Assembly: GCF_024206475.1 (NCBI RefSeq)
Contig: NZ_JAMBPR010000039.1
Location: 21,843-85,842 of the forward strand
From: Paraburkholderia sp. CNPSo 3274
Lineage (GTDB): Bacteria; Pseudomonadota; Gammaproteobacteria; Burkholderiales; Burkholderiaceae
Reading direction: 5' to 3'
DNA: 64,000 nucleotides
In this document: positions 34,256 to 43,117 of the stretch, piece by piece
Layout: each line of letters opens with the position of its first letter
How positions within the stretch are numbered: position 1 is the stretch's first letter
Notes under the pieces: generated by a model
The model's input: only the letters and a program-made list of their open reading frames with translations
Database searches by the model: none
Told to the model about the DNA's origin: nothing
Position numbers and translations under genes: made by a program

Positions 34256-36040
34256 ATGCTGCCCGCACAGAAACACACCCTGGAGACCCTGCTCGCGCAA
34301 GCCGTAGCCCAGGTGGCGAAGGCCACCGAAGGCGCGAGCGAAGCCGCATTCGACGTGCCCGCGATCACGCTCGAGCGCCCCAAGGTCGCCGCGCACGGCG
34401 ACGTCGCCTGCAACGTCGCGATGCAGCTCGCCAAGCCCATGCGCGCGAACCCGCGCCAGCTCGCCCAGCAGATCGTCGACGCCGTGCTCGCCCAGCCCGA
34501 GGCCGCAGGCCTCGTCGAGGCAGCCGAAGTGGCCGGCCCCGGCTTCATCAACCTGCGTCTGACCGCGAACGCGAAGCGCGCCGTGATCGGCGCCGTGTTC
34601 GAGCAGGGCGAGGCATTCGGCCGTTTGCAGCGTGAAGCCGGCAAGCGCGTGCTCGTCGAGTTCGTCTCGGCGAACCCCACGGGCCCGCTGCACGTGGGCC
34701 ACGGCCGCCAGGCCGCGCTCGGCGACGCCATCTCGAATGTGCTCGCCTCGCAGGGCTATGACGTGCACCGCGAGTTCTACTACAACGACGCGGGCGTGCA
34801 GATCGGCAACCTCGCCGTCTCCACCCAGGCGCGCGCGCGCGGCTTCAAGCCCGGCGACGCCGAATGGCCCGAGGCTGCCTACAACGGCGAATACATCGCC
34901 GACATCGCGCGCGACTACCTCGCGGGCGAAACCGTCGCGGCCAAGGACGGCGAACCCGTCACGGGCGAGAAAGACCCCGAGAACCTCGAAGCGATCCGCC
35001 GCTTTGCCGTGGCCTATCTGCGCCACGAGCAGGATCTCGACCTCCAGGCGTTCGGCGTGAAGTTCGACCGCTACTACCTCGAGTCGTCGCTGTACACGGA
35101 AGGCCGCGTCGAGAAGACCGTCGAGGCGCTGGTCGCTTCGGGCGAAACCTACGAGCAGGAAGGCGCGCTGTGGCTCAAGACCACCGACTACGGTGACGAC
35201 AAGGACCGCGTGATGCGCAAGTCCGACGGCACGTACACCTACTTCCTGCCCGATGTGGCCTACCACGTCACCAAGTGGGAGCGCGGCTTCACGAAGGTCA
35301 TCAATATCCAGGGCTCCGACCACCACGGCACCATCGCGCGTGTGCGCGCGGGCCTGCAGGCGCTCGGCATCGGCATTCCGAAGGGCTATCCCGACTACGT
35401 GCTCCACAAGATGGTCACGGTGATGCGCGACGGTCAGGAGGTGAAGATCTCCAAGCGCGCAGGCAGCTACGTGACGGTGCGCGACCTGATCGAATGGTCA
35501 GGCGGCGCGAACCCGGGCAGCGAAGTCTCGCCCGACCTGCTCGACGAAGCGACTATCCGCCGCGGCCGCGACGCTGTGCGCTTTTTCCTCATCTCGCGCA
35601 AGGCCGACACCGAATTCGTGTTCGACATCGACCTCGCGCTGAAGGAAAACGACGAAAACCCGGTGTACTACGTGCAGTACGCGCATGCGCGCATCTCGTC
35701 GATTCTCGGCGACTGGCAGGGCAAGTTCGGCGGCGATCCGGCCGCGCTGCCCAAGGTCGATCTCGCGCCGCTCGCGAGCGAGCGAGCGCTCGCGCTCATC
35801 GCGAAACTGGGCGAATTCCCCGACATGCTCACGCATGCAGCCAGCGAACTCGCGCCGCACGCGGTGGCGTTCTACCTGCGCGAACTCGCCGCTGAGTTTC
35901 ACTCGTTCTACAATGCCGAACGCGTTCTCGTCGACGACGTCGCCGAACGCGACGCCCGCGTCGCCCTCCTCGCGGCCACGCGCCGGGTGCTCGCGAACGG
36001 CCTGGCCGTGATCGGCGTGTCCGCGCCGGAGCGCATGTAA
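34256..36040 (+). CDS. argS: Arginyl-tRNA synthetase
   Basis: A 594-residue class I synthetase that charges tRNA-Arg. The HIGH-type motif is HVGHG in ANPTGPLHVGHGRQAALGD (about residue 148), and the KMSKS-type motif is KISKR in GQEVKISKRAGSYV. The N-terminal Arg-S (Add1) domain and the C-terminal DALR anticodon domain ending in GLAVIGVSAPERM are complete. ATG at 34256 (MLPAQKHTLETLL) fits the family; longer frames upstream are Arg/Pro-rich noise. It is followed by the SPOR protein gene 97 bases later, a conserved order in Burkholderiaceae. Confidence 0.97.
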   Translation: MLPAQKHTLETLLAQAVAQVAKATEGASEAAFDVPAITLERPKVAAHGDVACNVAMQLAKPMRANPRQLAQQIVDAVLAQPEAAGLVEAAEVAGPGFINLRLTANAKRAVIGAVFEQGEAFGRLQREAGKRVLVEFVSANPTGPLHVGHGRQAALGDAISNVLASQGYDVHREFYYNDAGVQIGNLAVSTQARARGFKPGDAEWPEAAYNGEYIADIARDYLAGETVAAKDGEPVTGEKDPENLEAIRRFAVAYLRHEQDLDLQAFGVKFDRYYLESSLYTEGRVEKTVEALVASGETYEQEGALWLKTTDYGDDKDRVMRKSDGTYTYFLPDVAYHVTKWERGFTKVINIQGSDHHGTIARVRAGLQALGIGIPKGYPDYVLHKMVTVMRDGQEVKISKRAGSYVTVRDLIEWSGGANPGSEVSPDLLDEATIRRGRDAVRFFLISRKADTEFVFDIDLALKENDENPVYYVQYAHARISSILGDWQGKFGGDPAALPKVDLAPLASERALALIAKLGEFPDMLTHAASELAPHAVAFYLRELAAEFHSFYNAERVLVDDVAERDARVALLAATRRVLANGLAVIGVSAPERM

Positions 36041-36137
36041 CGAGACGCGCGAGACCCGCGCGCAGCAGCTTGTATGGGGCCGCCGCCTCGCGCGGACGGC
36101 CATTCCAGGATTCTCTTGTTTGCAGGTGATTCAGACG

Positions 36138-36965
36138 ATGGCAAAACCGCGCCGCACTACAAAACAGCAGTCGAAGCAGTCCGGGGGAACCTTTCTCGGC
36201 ATCGTGCTGGGCCTGATCGTCGGCCTTGCGATCGCGGTGGTGGTGGCTCTCTACATCACGCGCGCGCCCACGCCGTTCGTCTCGAAGGTCGCGCCGCCGG
36301 CCGCTTCCGACGTCAGCCAGAGCAACGAGCAAGTCGACCCGAACCGCGCGCTGCAGGGCAAGTCGCCGGGCCAGCCGGTGCCGCAGGCCGCGCAAAGCAT
36401 GCCGCCCAACACGGCGCCGGGCCAGACCACGAACCAGTCTCAGTCCTCGGGCATGCTCGAAGAGCCGCAGATCGTCGAAGTGCCGCCCTCGGGTTCGAAC
36501 AACGCCGCCGCCAATAACAACGGCGTGGCTGTCGCGCCGCAACCGTCGACGGGCGAAAACGTCACGAGCGGCACGGCGATCGCGAAGAAGCCGCAGTCGG
36601 CCAGCAACTCGACGAGCAACCCGGCGCAGATTCTCGCGAACAACCCGCCGCAGAAGCCCGCCAACGCGGTGCCGACGCCCCCGGCCGCCAAGCCCGGCAG
36701 CACCGCGCCCGCACCGGGCGACGCCAACACCGGTTACTTCCTGCAGGTGGGCGCGTACAAGACGTCGGGCGACGCCGAGCAGCAGCGTGCGCGCCTCGCG
36801 TTCCAGGGGTTCGAGTCGAAGGTGACGCAGCGCGACGCCGGCGGCGTCACGTACTTTCGCGTGCGCATCGGTCCGTTCACCAAGTTCGACGATATGAACT
36901 CGACGCGTCAGCGCCTGTCCGACGCCGGTATCGATACAGCCGTCATCCGCTTCACGAAGCAATAA
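36138..36965 (+). CDS. SPOR-domain membrane protein (FtsN-like layout)
   Basis: A 275-residue bitopic inner-membrane protein. A basic cytoplasmic start (MAKPRRTTKQQSKQ), one transmembrane helix (about 19-40), a long Pro/Asn/Ala/Ser-rich periplasmic linker (45-195) and a C-terminal SPOR domain (198-275: GYFLQVGAYKTSGDAEQQRA to RVRIGPFTKFDDM). SPOR domains bind denuded glycan at the division septum, so a role in division or cell wall separation is likely, although it is shorter than FtsN. AGGTGA lies about 12 bases before ATG 36138. It sits between argS and dsbA. Confidence 0.9.
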   Translation: MAKPRRTTKQQSKQSGGTFLGIVLGLIVGLAIAVVVALYITRAPTPFVSKVAPPAASDVSQSNEQVDPNRALQGKSPGQPVPQAAQSMPPNTAPGQTTNQSQSSGMLEEPQIVEVPPSGSNNAAANNNGVAVAPQPSTGENVTSGTAIAKKPQSASNSTSNPAQILANNPPQKPANAVPTPPAAKPGSTAPAPGDANTGYFLQVGAYKTSGDAEQQRARLAFQGFESKVTQRDAGGVTYFRVRIGPFTKFDDMNSTRQRLSDAGIDTAVIRFTKQ

Positions 36966-37171
36966 TCGCCGTCCGCGCCGCGCACCGCGCGCCCGCCCAC
37001 CGAAGCCATAGCAGTTCAGCGGTATCGAGTGAGGCCGGGCCGCGGCGCGCGGCGCGGAGTCCGTCAACAAGCAACACCCACGCAGCACCCGCACGCGCCA
37101 GCTTCGCGCCAACGGCGTCTTGCGGCAGACAACCGGCCGCCGCCGGTCCAAGAACAGTGGATTCCTACGCC

Positions 37172-37825
37172 ATGAAACGACTTCTCGGTACGCTTTTTCT
37201 CTCGCTTTCGCTGATCGCCGGTGTGGCCCACGCCTCGGCCGAGGCCCCCGTGGCCGGCAAGGACTACACGGTCCTGAAGGCGCCCCAGGCGCTCGACGTG
37301 CCCGCGGGCAAGATCGAAGTGATCGAGTTCTTCTGGTACGGCTGCCCGCACTGCAATGCGTTCGACCCGTATCTCGAAGCGTGGATCAAGAAGCAGGGCC
37401 CGGACGTCGTGTTCAAGCGCGTGCCGGTGGCATTCCGTGACGATTTCATCCCGCACTCGAAGATGTACTACGCGCTCGACGCGCTCGGCCTCGCCCAGAA
37501 GCTCACGCCGGTCGTGTTCCACGAAATCCACGTGAACAAGAACTACCTGCTCACGCCGGAAGACCAGGCGAAGTTCCTCGCGACGCAAGGCGTCGATCCG
37601 AAGAAGTACATGGAAGCGTACAACTCGTTCTCGACGCAGAGCGCGCTGCAGCGTGACAAGGCCCTGCTCGATGCCTACAAGATCGACGGCGTGCCGACCA
37701 TCGCCATCCAGGGCAAATACGAAACCGGCCCGGCCATGGTCCAGGGTCCGGAAGACAAGGCGCTGCCGGGCACGGCCCAGGTGATGGACTTCATCATCTC
37801 GCAGATCCGCGCGAAGAAGATGTGA
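37172..37825 (+). CDS. dsbA: Thiol:disulfide interchange protein DsbA
   Basis: A 217-residue periplasmic oxidase that introduces disulfides. The signal peptide is MKRLLGTLFLSLSLIAGVAHA; the active site is C58-P-H-C61 in FFWYGCPHCNAFD; cis-proline is in GVPT. Mature length is usual for beta-proteobacterial DsbA (about 190). An in-frame ATG 15 bases upstream is not preferred because the MKRLL start has the normal basic n-region. The short-chain dehydrogenase gene begins 11 bases after its stop, so both may be transcribed together. Confidence 0.96.
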   Translation: MKRLLGTLFLSLSLIAGVAHASAEAPVAGKDYTVLKAPQALDVPAGKIEVIEFFWYGCPHCNAFDPYLEAWIKKQGPDVVFKRVPVAFRDDFIPHSKMYYALDALGLAQKLTPVVFHEIHVNKNYLLTPEDQAKFLATQGVDPKKYMEAYNSFSTQSALQRDKALLDAYKIDGVPTIAIQGKYETGPAMVQGPEDKALPGTAQVMDFIISQIRAKKM

Positions 37826-37836
37826 GGGACAGCGCC

Positions 37837-38613
37837 ATGCAAGACGCGCCACTGAAGGTCTTCATCACCGGCGCGTCGAGCGGCATCGGCGCCGCGCTCG
37901 CAGCCGTTTACGCGCGGCAGGGCGCCGTCCTCGGGCTCGTCGCGCGCCGCGGCGAGGCCCTTGCCGGCTTCCGGCAGGCCCACCCCGACCACCCCATCGC
38001 CATCTATCCCGCCGACGTGCGCGACGCCGATGCGCTCGCCGCCGCCGCGCGCGACTTCATCGCACAGCATGGCATGCCCGACATCGTGATCGCCAACGCG
38101 GGCGTGAGCCGGGGCGTGCTGACGGGTGAAGGCGATCTCGCCACGTTCCGCGACGTGATGGACACCAACTACTTCGGCATGGTCGCCACCTTCGAGCCGT
38201 TCGCATCGGCCATGGCGCTGCATAAGCGCGGCACGCTCGTGGGCATCGCGAGCGTGGCCGGCGTGCGCGGACTGCCGGGCTCGGGCGCCTACAGCGCCTC
38301 GAAGGCGGCGGCGCTCGCCTATCTCGAAGCGCTGCGCGTGGAAATGCGCCCGTTCGGCGTGCCCGTGGTCACCATCGCACCCGGCTATATCCGCACGCCG
38401 ATGACGGCCAAGAACCCCTACCGCATGCCCTTCCTGATGGACGCGGACCAGTTCGCCGCGAAGACCGCGCAAGCGATCGCGCGCGGCACGTCCTTCGCGG
38501 TGTTCCCGTGGCCGATGCGTGTGGCCGCCACGATGCTGCGCGCGCTGCCGCGCTGGGTCTACGACCGCGTGTTCGAAAAGGCGCTGCGCAAGCCGCGCGC
38601 GGCGAGCCACTAA
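37837..38613 (+). CDS. Short-chain dehydrogenase/reductase
   Basis: A 258-residue NAD(P)-binding Rossmann enzyme. Cofactor motif GASSGIGAAL (about residues 11-20), NAGVS, catalytic Ser in GIASVAGVRG and the active-site YSASK are all present. The C-terminal part (VWPMRVAATMLRAL, ending RVFEKALRKP) shows a hydrophobic/basic pattern seen in membrane-associated SDRs. GAGGGAC precedes the ATG (37837), which decides this start over a GTG 15 bases before. Substrate cannot be told. It follows dsbA by 11 bases, the same order as in relatives. Confidence 0.92.
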   Translation: MQDAPLKVFITGASSGIGAALAAVYARQGAVLGLVARRGEALAGFRQAHPDHPIAIYPADVRDADALAAAARDFIAQHGMPDIVIANAGVSRGVLTGEGDLATFRDVMDTNYFGMVATFEPFASAMALHKRGTLVGIASVAGVRGLPGSGAYSASKAAALAYLEALRVEMRPFGVPVVTIAPGYIRTPMTAKNPYRMPFLMDADQFAAKTAQAIARGTSFAVFPWPMRVAATMLRALPRWVYDRVFEKALRKPRAASH

Positions 38614-38667
38614 GCCGCTCCGGCTCGCCGCACGGCGCCCCCATGCCATATGGGTATGTGGATTAAA

Positions 38668-38697
38668 TTGTTGTCTCGGCAAATTCCCTTCGATAAG
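38668..38697 (+). promoter_or_regulatory. Promoter of the peptide-binding protein gene
   Basis: TTGTTG and GATAAG with an 18-base spacer, about 95 bases upstream of the ATG at 38792. The match to the sigma-70 consensus is fair. The gap between the dehydrogenase gene and this gene is 178 bases and holds no coding frame. Confidence 0.45.
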
Positions 38698-38791
38698 CTT
38701 GGCTCGTCCGGGCGCCCTTCATAGCCTTCTCGCCTCTCCTGAATCGAACAAAACGGGGCGCCGCCCGCCACCGAAGAACCACGGAGATCCC

Positions 38792-40414
38792 ATGCGCTTC
38801 ACCTCGCCCACCGCGCGCACGCTTGCGTCTGCTTTCGTGCTCGCGACCGTGCTTGGCGCCGCGTTCGCGGCCACGCCCGCGCTCGCCAAACCGCTGACGG
38901 TCTGCACCGAGTCGAGCCCCGATGGCTTCGACGTCGTGCAGTTCAACTCGCTCGTCACGACCAACGCGTCCGCCGACGTCATCTTCAATTCGCTCGTGGC
39001 TTATGACGAAGCGCAAAAGAAGGTCGTGCCCGCGCTCGCGGACAAGTGGGAAGTGAGCGCCGACGGCCTGACCTATACGTTCCATTTGCGGCCCGACGTG
39101 GCGTTCCAGACGACCGAATGGTTCAAGCCCACGCGCACGCTCAACGCCGACGACGTGGTCTTCACGTTCGATCGCATGCTCGACGCGAACAATCCGTGGC
39201 ACAAGGTGGCTGGCGCGAGCGGCTTCCCGCATGCACAGTCGATGGGCCTCGTGAAGCTCGTGAAGTCGGTCACGAAGGTCGATGCGAACACGGTGAAGTT
39301 CGAGCTCAACGAGCCGAACGCCACGTTCCTCTCGATCCTCACGATGGGCTTCGCGTCGATCTATTCCTCCGAGTACGCCGACCAGTTGCTCAAGGCCGGC
39401 AAGCAGGTCGACCTCAACGCGAAGCCGGTGGGCACGGGCCCGTTCGTACTCAAGAGCTACACGAAGGACGCGGTGATCCGCTACGACCTGAACCCGACCT
39501 ACTGGGGGCCGAAGCCGAAGGTGGACCGCCTGATCTACGCGATCACGCCCGACGCCGCCGTGCGCGCGCAGAAGGTGAAGGCCGGCGAATGTCAGATCGC
39601 GCTTTCGCCCAAGCCCCAGGACGTGGCCGCGGCGAAGGACGACAAGTCGCTCAAGGTGGTGGAAACGCCCGCGTTCATGACGGCGTTCGTCGCGCTCAAC
39701 ACGCAGAAGAAGCCGCTCGACAACCAGAAGGTGCGCCAGGCGCTGAACATGGCGTTCGACCGCACGACGTACCTGAAGGCGATTTTCGACAACACCGCCA
39801 CGCCCGCGGCGAACCCCTGGCCGCCCATCACCTGGGGCTACGACAAGTCGATCCAGCCGTATCCGTATGACCCGGCGAAGGCAAAGCAATTGCTCGCAGA
39901 TGCGGGCTTCCCAAACGGCTTCGCGACGACGATCTGGGTGCGTCCGAACGGCAGCGTGCTGAACCCGAACCCGCGCGCGGGCGCGGAGCTTTTGCAGGCC
40001 GATTTCGCGAAGATCGGCGTGAAGGCCGAGATCAAGGTGATCGAGTGGGGCGAGTTGATCAAGCAGGCGAAGCAAGGCCAGCACGACACGCTCTTCATGG
40101 GCTGGGCCGGCGACAACGGCGACCCCGACAACTATCTCTCGCCGCTCTTTAGCTGCAATGCGGTGCAGTCGGGCATCAACTTCGCGCGCTTTTGCGATCC
40201 GCAGCTCGACAAGCTGATCGCCGACGGCAAGGCCACCGCCGACCAGGCCAAGCGCGTGAAGCTCTATGAAGCCGCCCAACAGATCATCCACGACCAGGCG
40301 CTGTGGATTCCGCTCGGCTACCCGACCGCCGCCGCCATCACGCGCACGAACGTGAGCGGCTATCAGGTGAGCCCGTTCGGACGCCAGAACTTCGCGAGCG
40401 TCGCGGTGCAGTGA
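38792..40414 (+). CDS. Dipeptide/oligopeptide ABC substrate-binding protein
   Basis: A 540-residue SBP_bac_5 protein of the DppA/OppA group. A signal peptide (TARTLASAFVLATVLGAAFA) is followed by AATPALAKPLTVCTESSPDG. Family segments include VVPALADKWEVSADGLTYTF, ADDVVFTFDRML and GPFVLKSYTKDAVIRYDLNP, and the late PYDPAKAKQLLADAGFPNGF. Closest in type to E. coli DppA. ACGGAGA precedes the ATG. The permease and ATPase genes that normally follow (dppBCDF) are absent: the next gene is a small unrelated protein, so this is an orphan that may serve a transporter elsewhere or chemotaxis. Confidence 0.94.
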   Translation: MRFTSPTARTLASAFVLATVLGAAFAATPALAKPLTVCTESSPDGFDVVQFNSLVTTNASADVIFNSLVAYDEAQKKVVPALADKWEVSADGLTYTFHLRPDVAFQTTEWFKPTRTLNADDVVFTFDRMLDANNPWHKVAGASGFPHAQSMGLVKLVKSVTKVDANTVKFELNEPNATFLSILTMGFASIYSSEYADQLLKAGKQVDLNAKPVGTGPFVLKSYTKDAVIRYDLNPTYWGPKPKVDRLIYAITPDAAVRAQKVKAGECQIALSPKPQDVAAAKDDKSLKVVETPAFMTAFVALNTQKKPLDNQKVRQALNMAFDRTTYLKAIFDNTATPAANPWPPITWGYDKSIQPYPYDPAKAKQLLADAGFPNGFATTIWVRPNGSVLNPNPRAGAELLQADFAKIGVKAEIKVIEWGELIKQAKQGQHDTLFMGWAGDNGDPDNYLSPLFSCNAVQSGINFARFCDPQLDKLIADGKATADQAKRVKLYEAAQQIIHDQALWIPLGYPTAAAITRTNVSGYQVSPFGRQNFASVAVQ

Positions 40415-40655
40415 CGGCAGGAGCATGCCGGGCGTTCGCGCCCGGCGCGCCGATTACCAACCTGCCCCGACGATCACGAATTGAAACACGCCCGCCTGCG
40501 CCAAACATGCGGGAAGCCCGCCGCAGGCGGGCGAGCGCCCTTTCCTCCCATTACCGCCCGTAAAATTCGCGCGCAGTTTGTTGCAGTTTGGTAACTCAAG
40601 CCGGCGAGCGCCTGGCTACATTGAAGCCATCGAATCTTCAACCGAAAGGCTCAAA

Positions 40656-40961
40656 ATGAAAACCAAACTCTTTGCCGCGCTGGGTGCTGGAGCGCTCGTC
40701 CTGGCCGCCTCGCAAACCGCGATGGCCGGTGTGGTAGTCGGCCTGAACGTCGGCGTGCCCGCTCCGGTTTATGTTGCACCCGCACCGATGTATGTCGCGC
40801 CGCAGCCCGTTTATGTCGCGCCGCGTCCGGTCTACGTCGCGCCGCCCGTGCGCGTTGCCTACGCGCCGGCTGTCGTGATCGGTTGGCACGGCGACCGCTA
40901 CTGGGACGGCCACCGCTGGTACGGCCGCAACGAATGGCATGGCCGTCGCGGCTGGTACTAA
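40656..40961 (+). CDS. Small secreted protein with VYVAP repeats
   Basis: A 101-residue exported protein. A signal peptide (KLFAALGAGALVLAASQTAMA, cut near residue 25) precedes VYVAPAPMYVAPQPVYVAP, four or five copies of a YVAP unit, then a basic aromatic tail (WHGDRYWDGHRWYGRNEW, ending HGRRGWY). Such YVAP/W-R-rich proteins are common in Burkholderiales and resemble YXWGXW-type secreted proteins; function is unknown, perhaps cell-surface binding. AAAGG precedes the ATG. A strong terminator follows. Confidence 0.8.
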   Translation: MKTKLFAALGAGALVLAASQTAMAGVVVGLNVGVPAPVYVAPAPMYVAPQPVYVAPRPVYVAPPVRVAYAPAVVIGWHGDRYWDGHRWYGRNEWHGRRGWY

Positions 40962-40981
40962 ACCCGCAGCCTGAAATGCAG

Positions 40982-41012
40982 AGCGCCTCGCAAATTGCGA
41001 GGCGCTTTTTTT
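40982..41012 (+). terminator. Terminator after the VYVAP-repeat protein
   Basis: AGCGCCTCGCAA and TTGCGAGGCGCT with minimal loop, followed by seven T on the plus strand. Classic form; could also receive leftward transcripts weakly. Confidence 0.92.
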
Positions 41013-41039
41013 ACGCGATGTCGTTACATCGCGCCCGGA

Positions 41040-42059
41040 TTACTTGCGGTCCGCGACGATCTGATCGAACGTGCCGCCATCGGCGAAATGCGTAGCCTGC
41101 GCACTTTGCCAGCTGCCAAACACCTGCTCGACCGTGAAGGTCTTGATCGGCTTGAACTCGTTTGCGTGCTTCGCGAGCACCGCGGCATCGCGCGGACGCA
41201 GATGGTGCTGCGCGATGATCTCTTGCGCGGCGGGCGAATACAGATAGTCGAGATACGCCTGCGCGGTCTTGCGCGTGCCGCGCTTGTCCACGACCTTGTC
41301 GACGATCGTCACCGGCGGCTCCGCCAGCAGACTCACCGAGGGATAGACTGCTTCGAAGTCCTTCGCACCCACGCCCGTATCGATGAGCGCCACTTCGTTT
41401 TCGAAGGTCACAAGGACGTCGCCAATGCCGCGCTGCGTGAACGTCGTCGTGGCGCCCCGGCCGCCCGCGTCCAGCACGGGCACGTTCTTCAGGAGCGCGC
41501 GTTCGAAGTCGAGCGCCTGGGCGTCGCTCGCGCCCTGCTGCTTGCGGTAGCCCCACGCGGCCAGATAGGCGTAGCGTCCATTGCCCGACGTCTTCGGGTT
41601 GGCGATCACGACCTGCACGCCAGGCTTGGCGAGATCGTCCCAGTCCTTGATGTGTTTGGGGTTGCCCTTGCGCACGAGGAACACCATCGTCGTCGTGTAG
41701 GGCGCGCTCGCGTCGGGCAGGCGCGTGCGCCAGTTAGCGGGCACAAGATGCCCCTGCTGCGCGAGCAGGTCGATGTCGTTGGGCTGGTTCATCGTCACGA
41801 CATCGGCTTGCAGGCCTTGCAGTACCGAGAGCGCCTGCGCGCTCGAAGCGCCGTGCGACTGCTTGATCGACAGGGTCTCGCCGGTCTTCTTCTGATAGTC
41901 GGCGATGAAGCTCGCGTTGATGTCCTTGTACAGCTCGCGCGTCACGTCGTATGAGACGTTGAGGAGCGACGTTTCGGCGTGCGCCGCCGCCGCGCCAAAG
42001 GTGTTGATGGCGATGATGCCCGCGCCAAGCCAGCGCGCCGTGCGTCCCAAACCTGCCAT
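41040..42059 (-). CDS. sbp: Sulfate/thiosulfate ABC substrate-binding protein
   Basis: A 339-residue periplasmic sulfate-binding protein (Sbp/CysP family). The signal peptide ends at AAAAHAETSLLNVSYDVTRE, which begins the mature part with the family's LLNVSYD motif. Later segments NPKTSGNGRYAYLAAWGY and VLVTFENEVAL are sulfate-binding signatures. GGGGATC lies before the ATG (42059); the longer upstream frame is not signal-like. No cysTWA genes are nearby, so it is an orphan component for a sulfate transporter elsewhere. It is read leftward, convergent with the VYVAP protein gene. Confidence 0.95.
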   Translation of the reverse strand: MAGLGRTARWLGAGIIAINTFGAAAAHAETSLLNVSYDVTRELYKDINASFIADYQKKTGETLSIKQSHGASSAQALSVLQGLQADVVTMNQPNDIDLLAQQGHLVPANWRTRLPDASAPYTTTMVFLVRKGNPKHIKDWDDLAKPGVQVVIANPKTSGNGRYAYLAAWGYRKQQGASDAQALDFERALLKNVPVLDAGGRGATTTFTQRGIGDVLVTFENEVALIDTGVGAKDFEAVYPSVSLLAEPPVTIVDKVVDKRGTRKTAQAYLDYLYSPAAQEIIAQHHLRPRDAAVLAKHANEFKPIKTFTVEQVFGSWQSAQATHFADGGTFDQIVADRK

Positions 42060-42198
42060 GGTGATCCCCGTCTGTCGTTGAAAGGCGTTTCGGCACGCAT
42101 GATTTTCGTAAGCAGGCCGAACGCTCGATTCTAGCGAGCCGGGGCGCACGGCTTATACCGATGCAAGCTTTGCTTTGCGGCTTTCGTGCTAAGGCCTG

Positions 42199-42978
42199 TT
42201 ACGCCATGATGTGCGCGCCGCCGTCGATATACACCGTGTTGCCGCTCATGCGGCGGGCGTAGCGCGTGGCGAGATACGCGGTTGCGTAGCCGACGTCCAT
42301 GATGTCGACGAGTTCGCCGAGCGGCGCGCGCTCCACCGCCTCGGCGAGCATGCGGTCGAAGTCTGGCAGCCCCGAGGCCGCGCGCGTCTTGAGCGGCCCA
42401 GGCGAGATCGCGTGCACGCGGATGCCGATCGGGCCGAGTTCGTACGCAAGATAACGGCACGACGCTTCGAGCGCCGCTTTCACCGGGCCCATCATGTTGT
42501 AGTTGGGCACGACGCGGTTCGCGCCGTCGTAGCTCATCGCGAAGAGCGTGCCGCCGTGCGGCATGAGCGGCGCGGCGCGCTTCGCCATGCGGATGAACGA
42601 GTGGCACGACACGTCCATCGCATACGCAAAGCCCTGCGCCGACGAATCGAGCAGCCCGCCCTGCAGATCCTCTTTCGGCGCATAGGCGATGGAGTGCAGC
42701 ACGATGTCGAGCGCCCCCCATGTTTCGCGCACGGCATCGAAGACAGCGTCGAGCTGGCCGTCTTCCTCGACGTTCAATGGCAGCAGCAATTGCGCGCCCA
42801 GTTCGTTGGCGAGCGGTTCGACATAGGGCTTGGCCTTGTCGTTGAGATAGGTGATGGCGAGCTGCGCACCGAGATCGGCGAACGCGCGGGCGCAGCCGTA
42901 AGCGATCGAATCGGCGTTCGCCACGCCGGTGACGAGCGCGCGCATGCCGGCAAGCGGCCGTTCGGGAGGAGTATGCAT
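42199..42978 (-). CDS. fabI: Enoyl-[acyl-carrier-protein] reductase, FabI type
   Basis: A 259-residue NADH-dependent enoyl reductase of the SDR superfamily. The cofactor motif GVANADSIAYGCA is the FabI form of G-x5-SI, and the active site is Y-x6-K in YNMMGPVKAALEAS. The stretch IGIRVHAISPGPLKTRAASG is typical FabI. It is probably a second FabI: the main fatty acid synthesis copy is expected elsewhere. GAGGTCAG lies before the ATG. It follows the DUF3141 gene by 139 bases in the same direction, and opposite lie phosphotransacylase and acetate kinase genes. This suggests a role in short-chain or alternative acyl metabolism, which is inference. Confidence 0.92.
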   Translation of the reverse strand: MHTPPERPLAGMRALVTGVANADSIAYGCARAFADLGAQLAITYLNDKAKPYVEPLANELGAQLLLPLNVEEDGQLDAVFDAVRETWGALDIVLHSIAYAPKEDLQGGLLDSSAQGFAYAMDVSCHSFIRMAKRAAPLMPHGGTLFAMSYDGANRVVPNYNMMGPVKAALEASCRYLAYELGPIGIRVHAISPGPLKTRAASGLPDFDRMLAEAVERAPLGELVDIMDVGYATAYLATRYARRMSGNTVYIDGGAHIMA

Positions 42979-43117
42979 GGCTGACCTCGCAGTGGATGAC
43001 GGCCGGTGATGGCCGCGGATGCAGTTGCCGATCTGGCTGCCGATGTGTCGACATCAAATCGACGCGCCGCATCGGTGGGGATGCGGCGCGCCTGGGGTGG
43101 CACGGGAACGCGCCTGC

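Noticed and set aside
40489..40533. Inverted repeat CGCCCGCCTGCG / CGCAGGCGGGCG downstream of the peptide-binding protein
   Set aside because: Its arms pair, but the loop is about 21 bases and no T run follows, so I do not call it a terminator.
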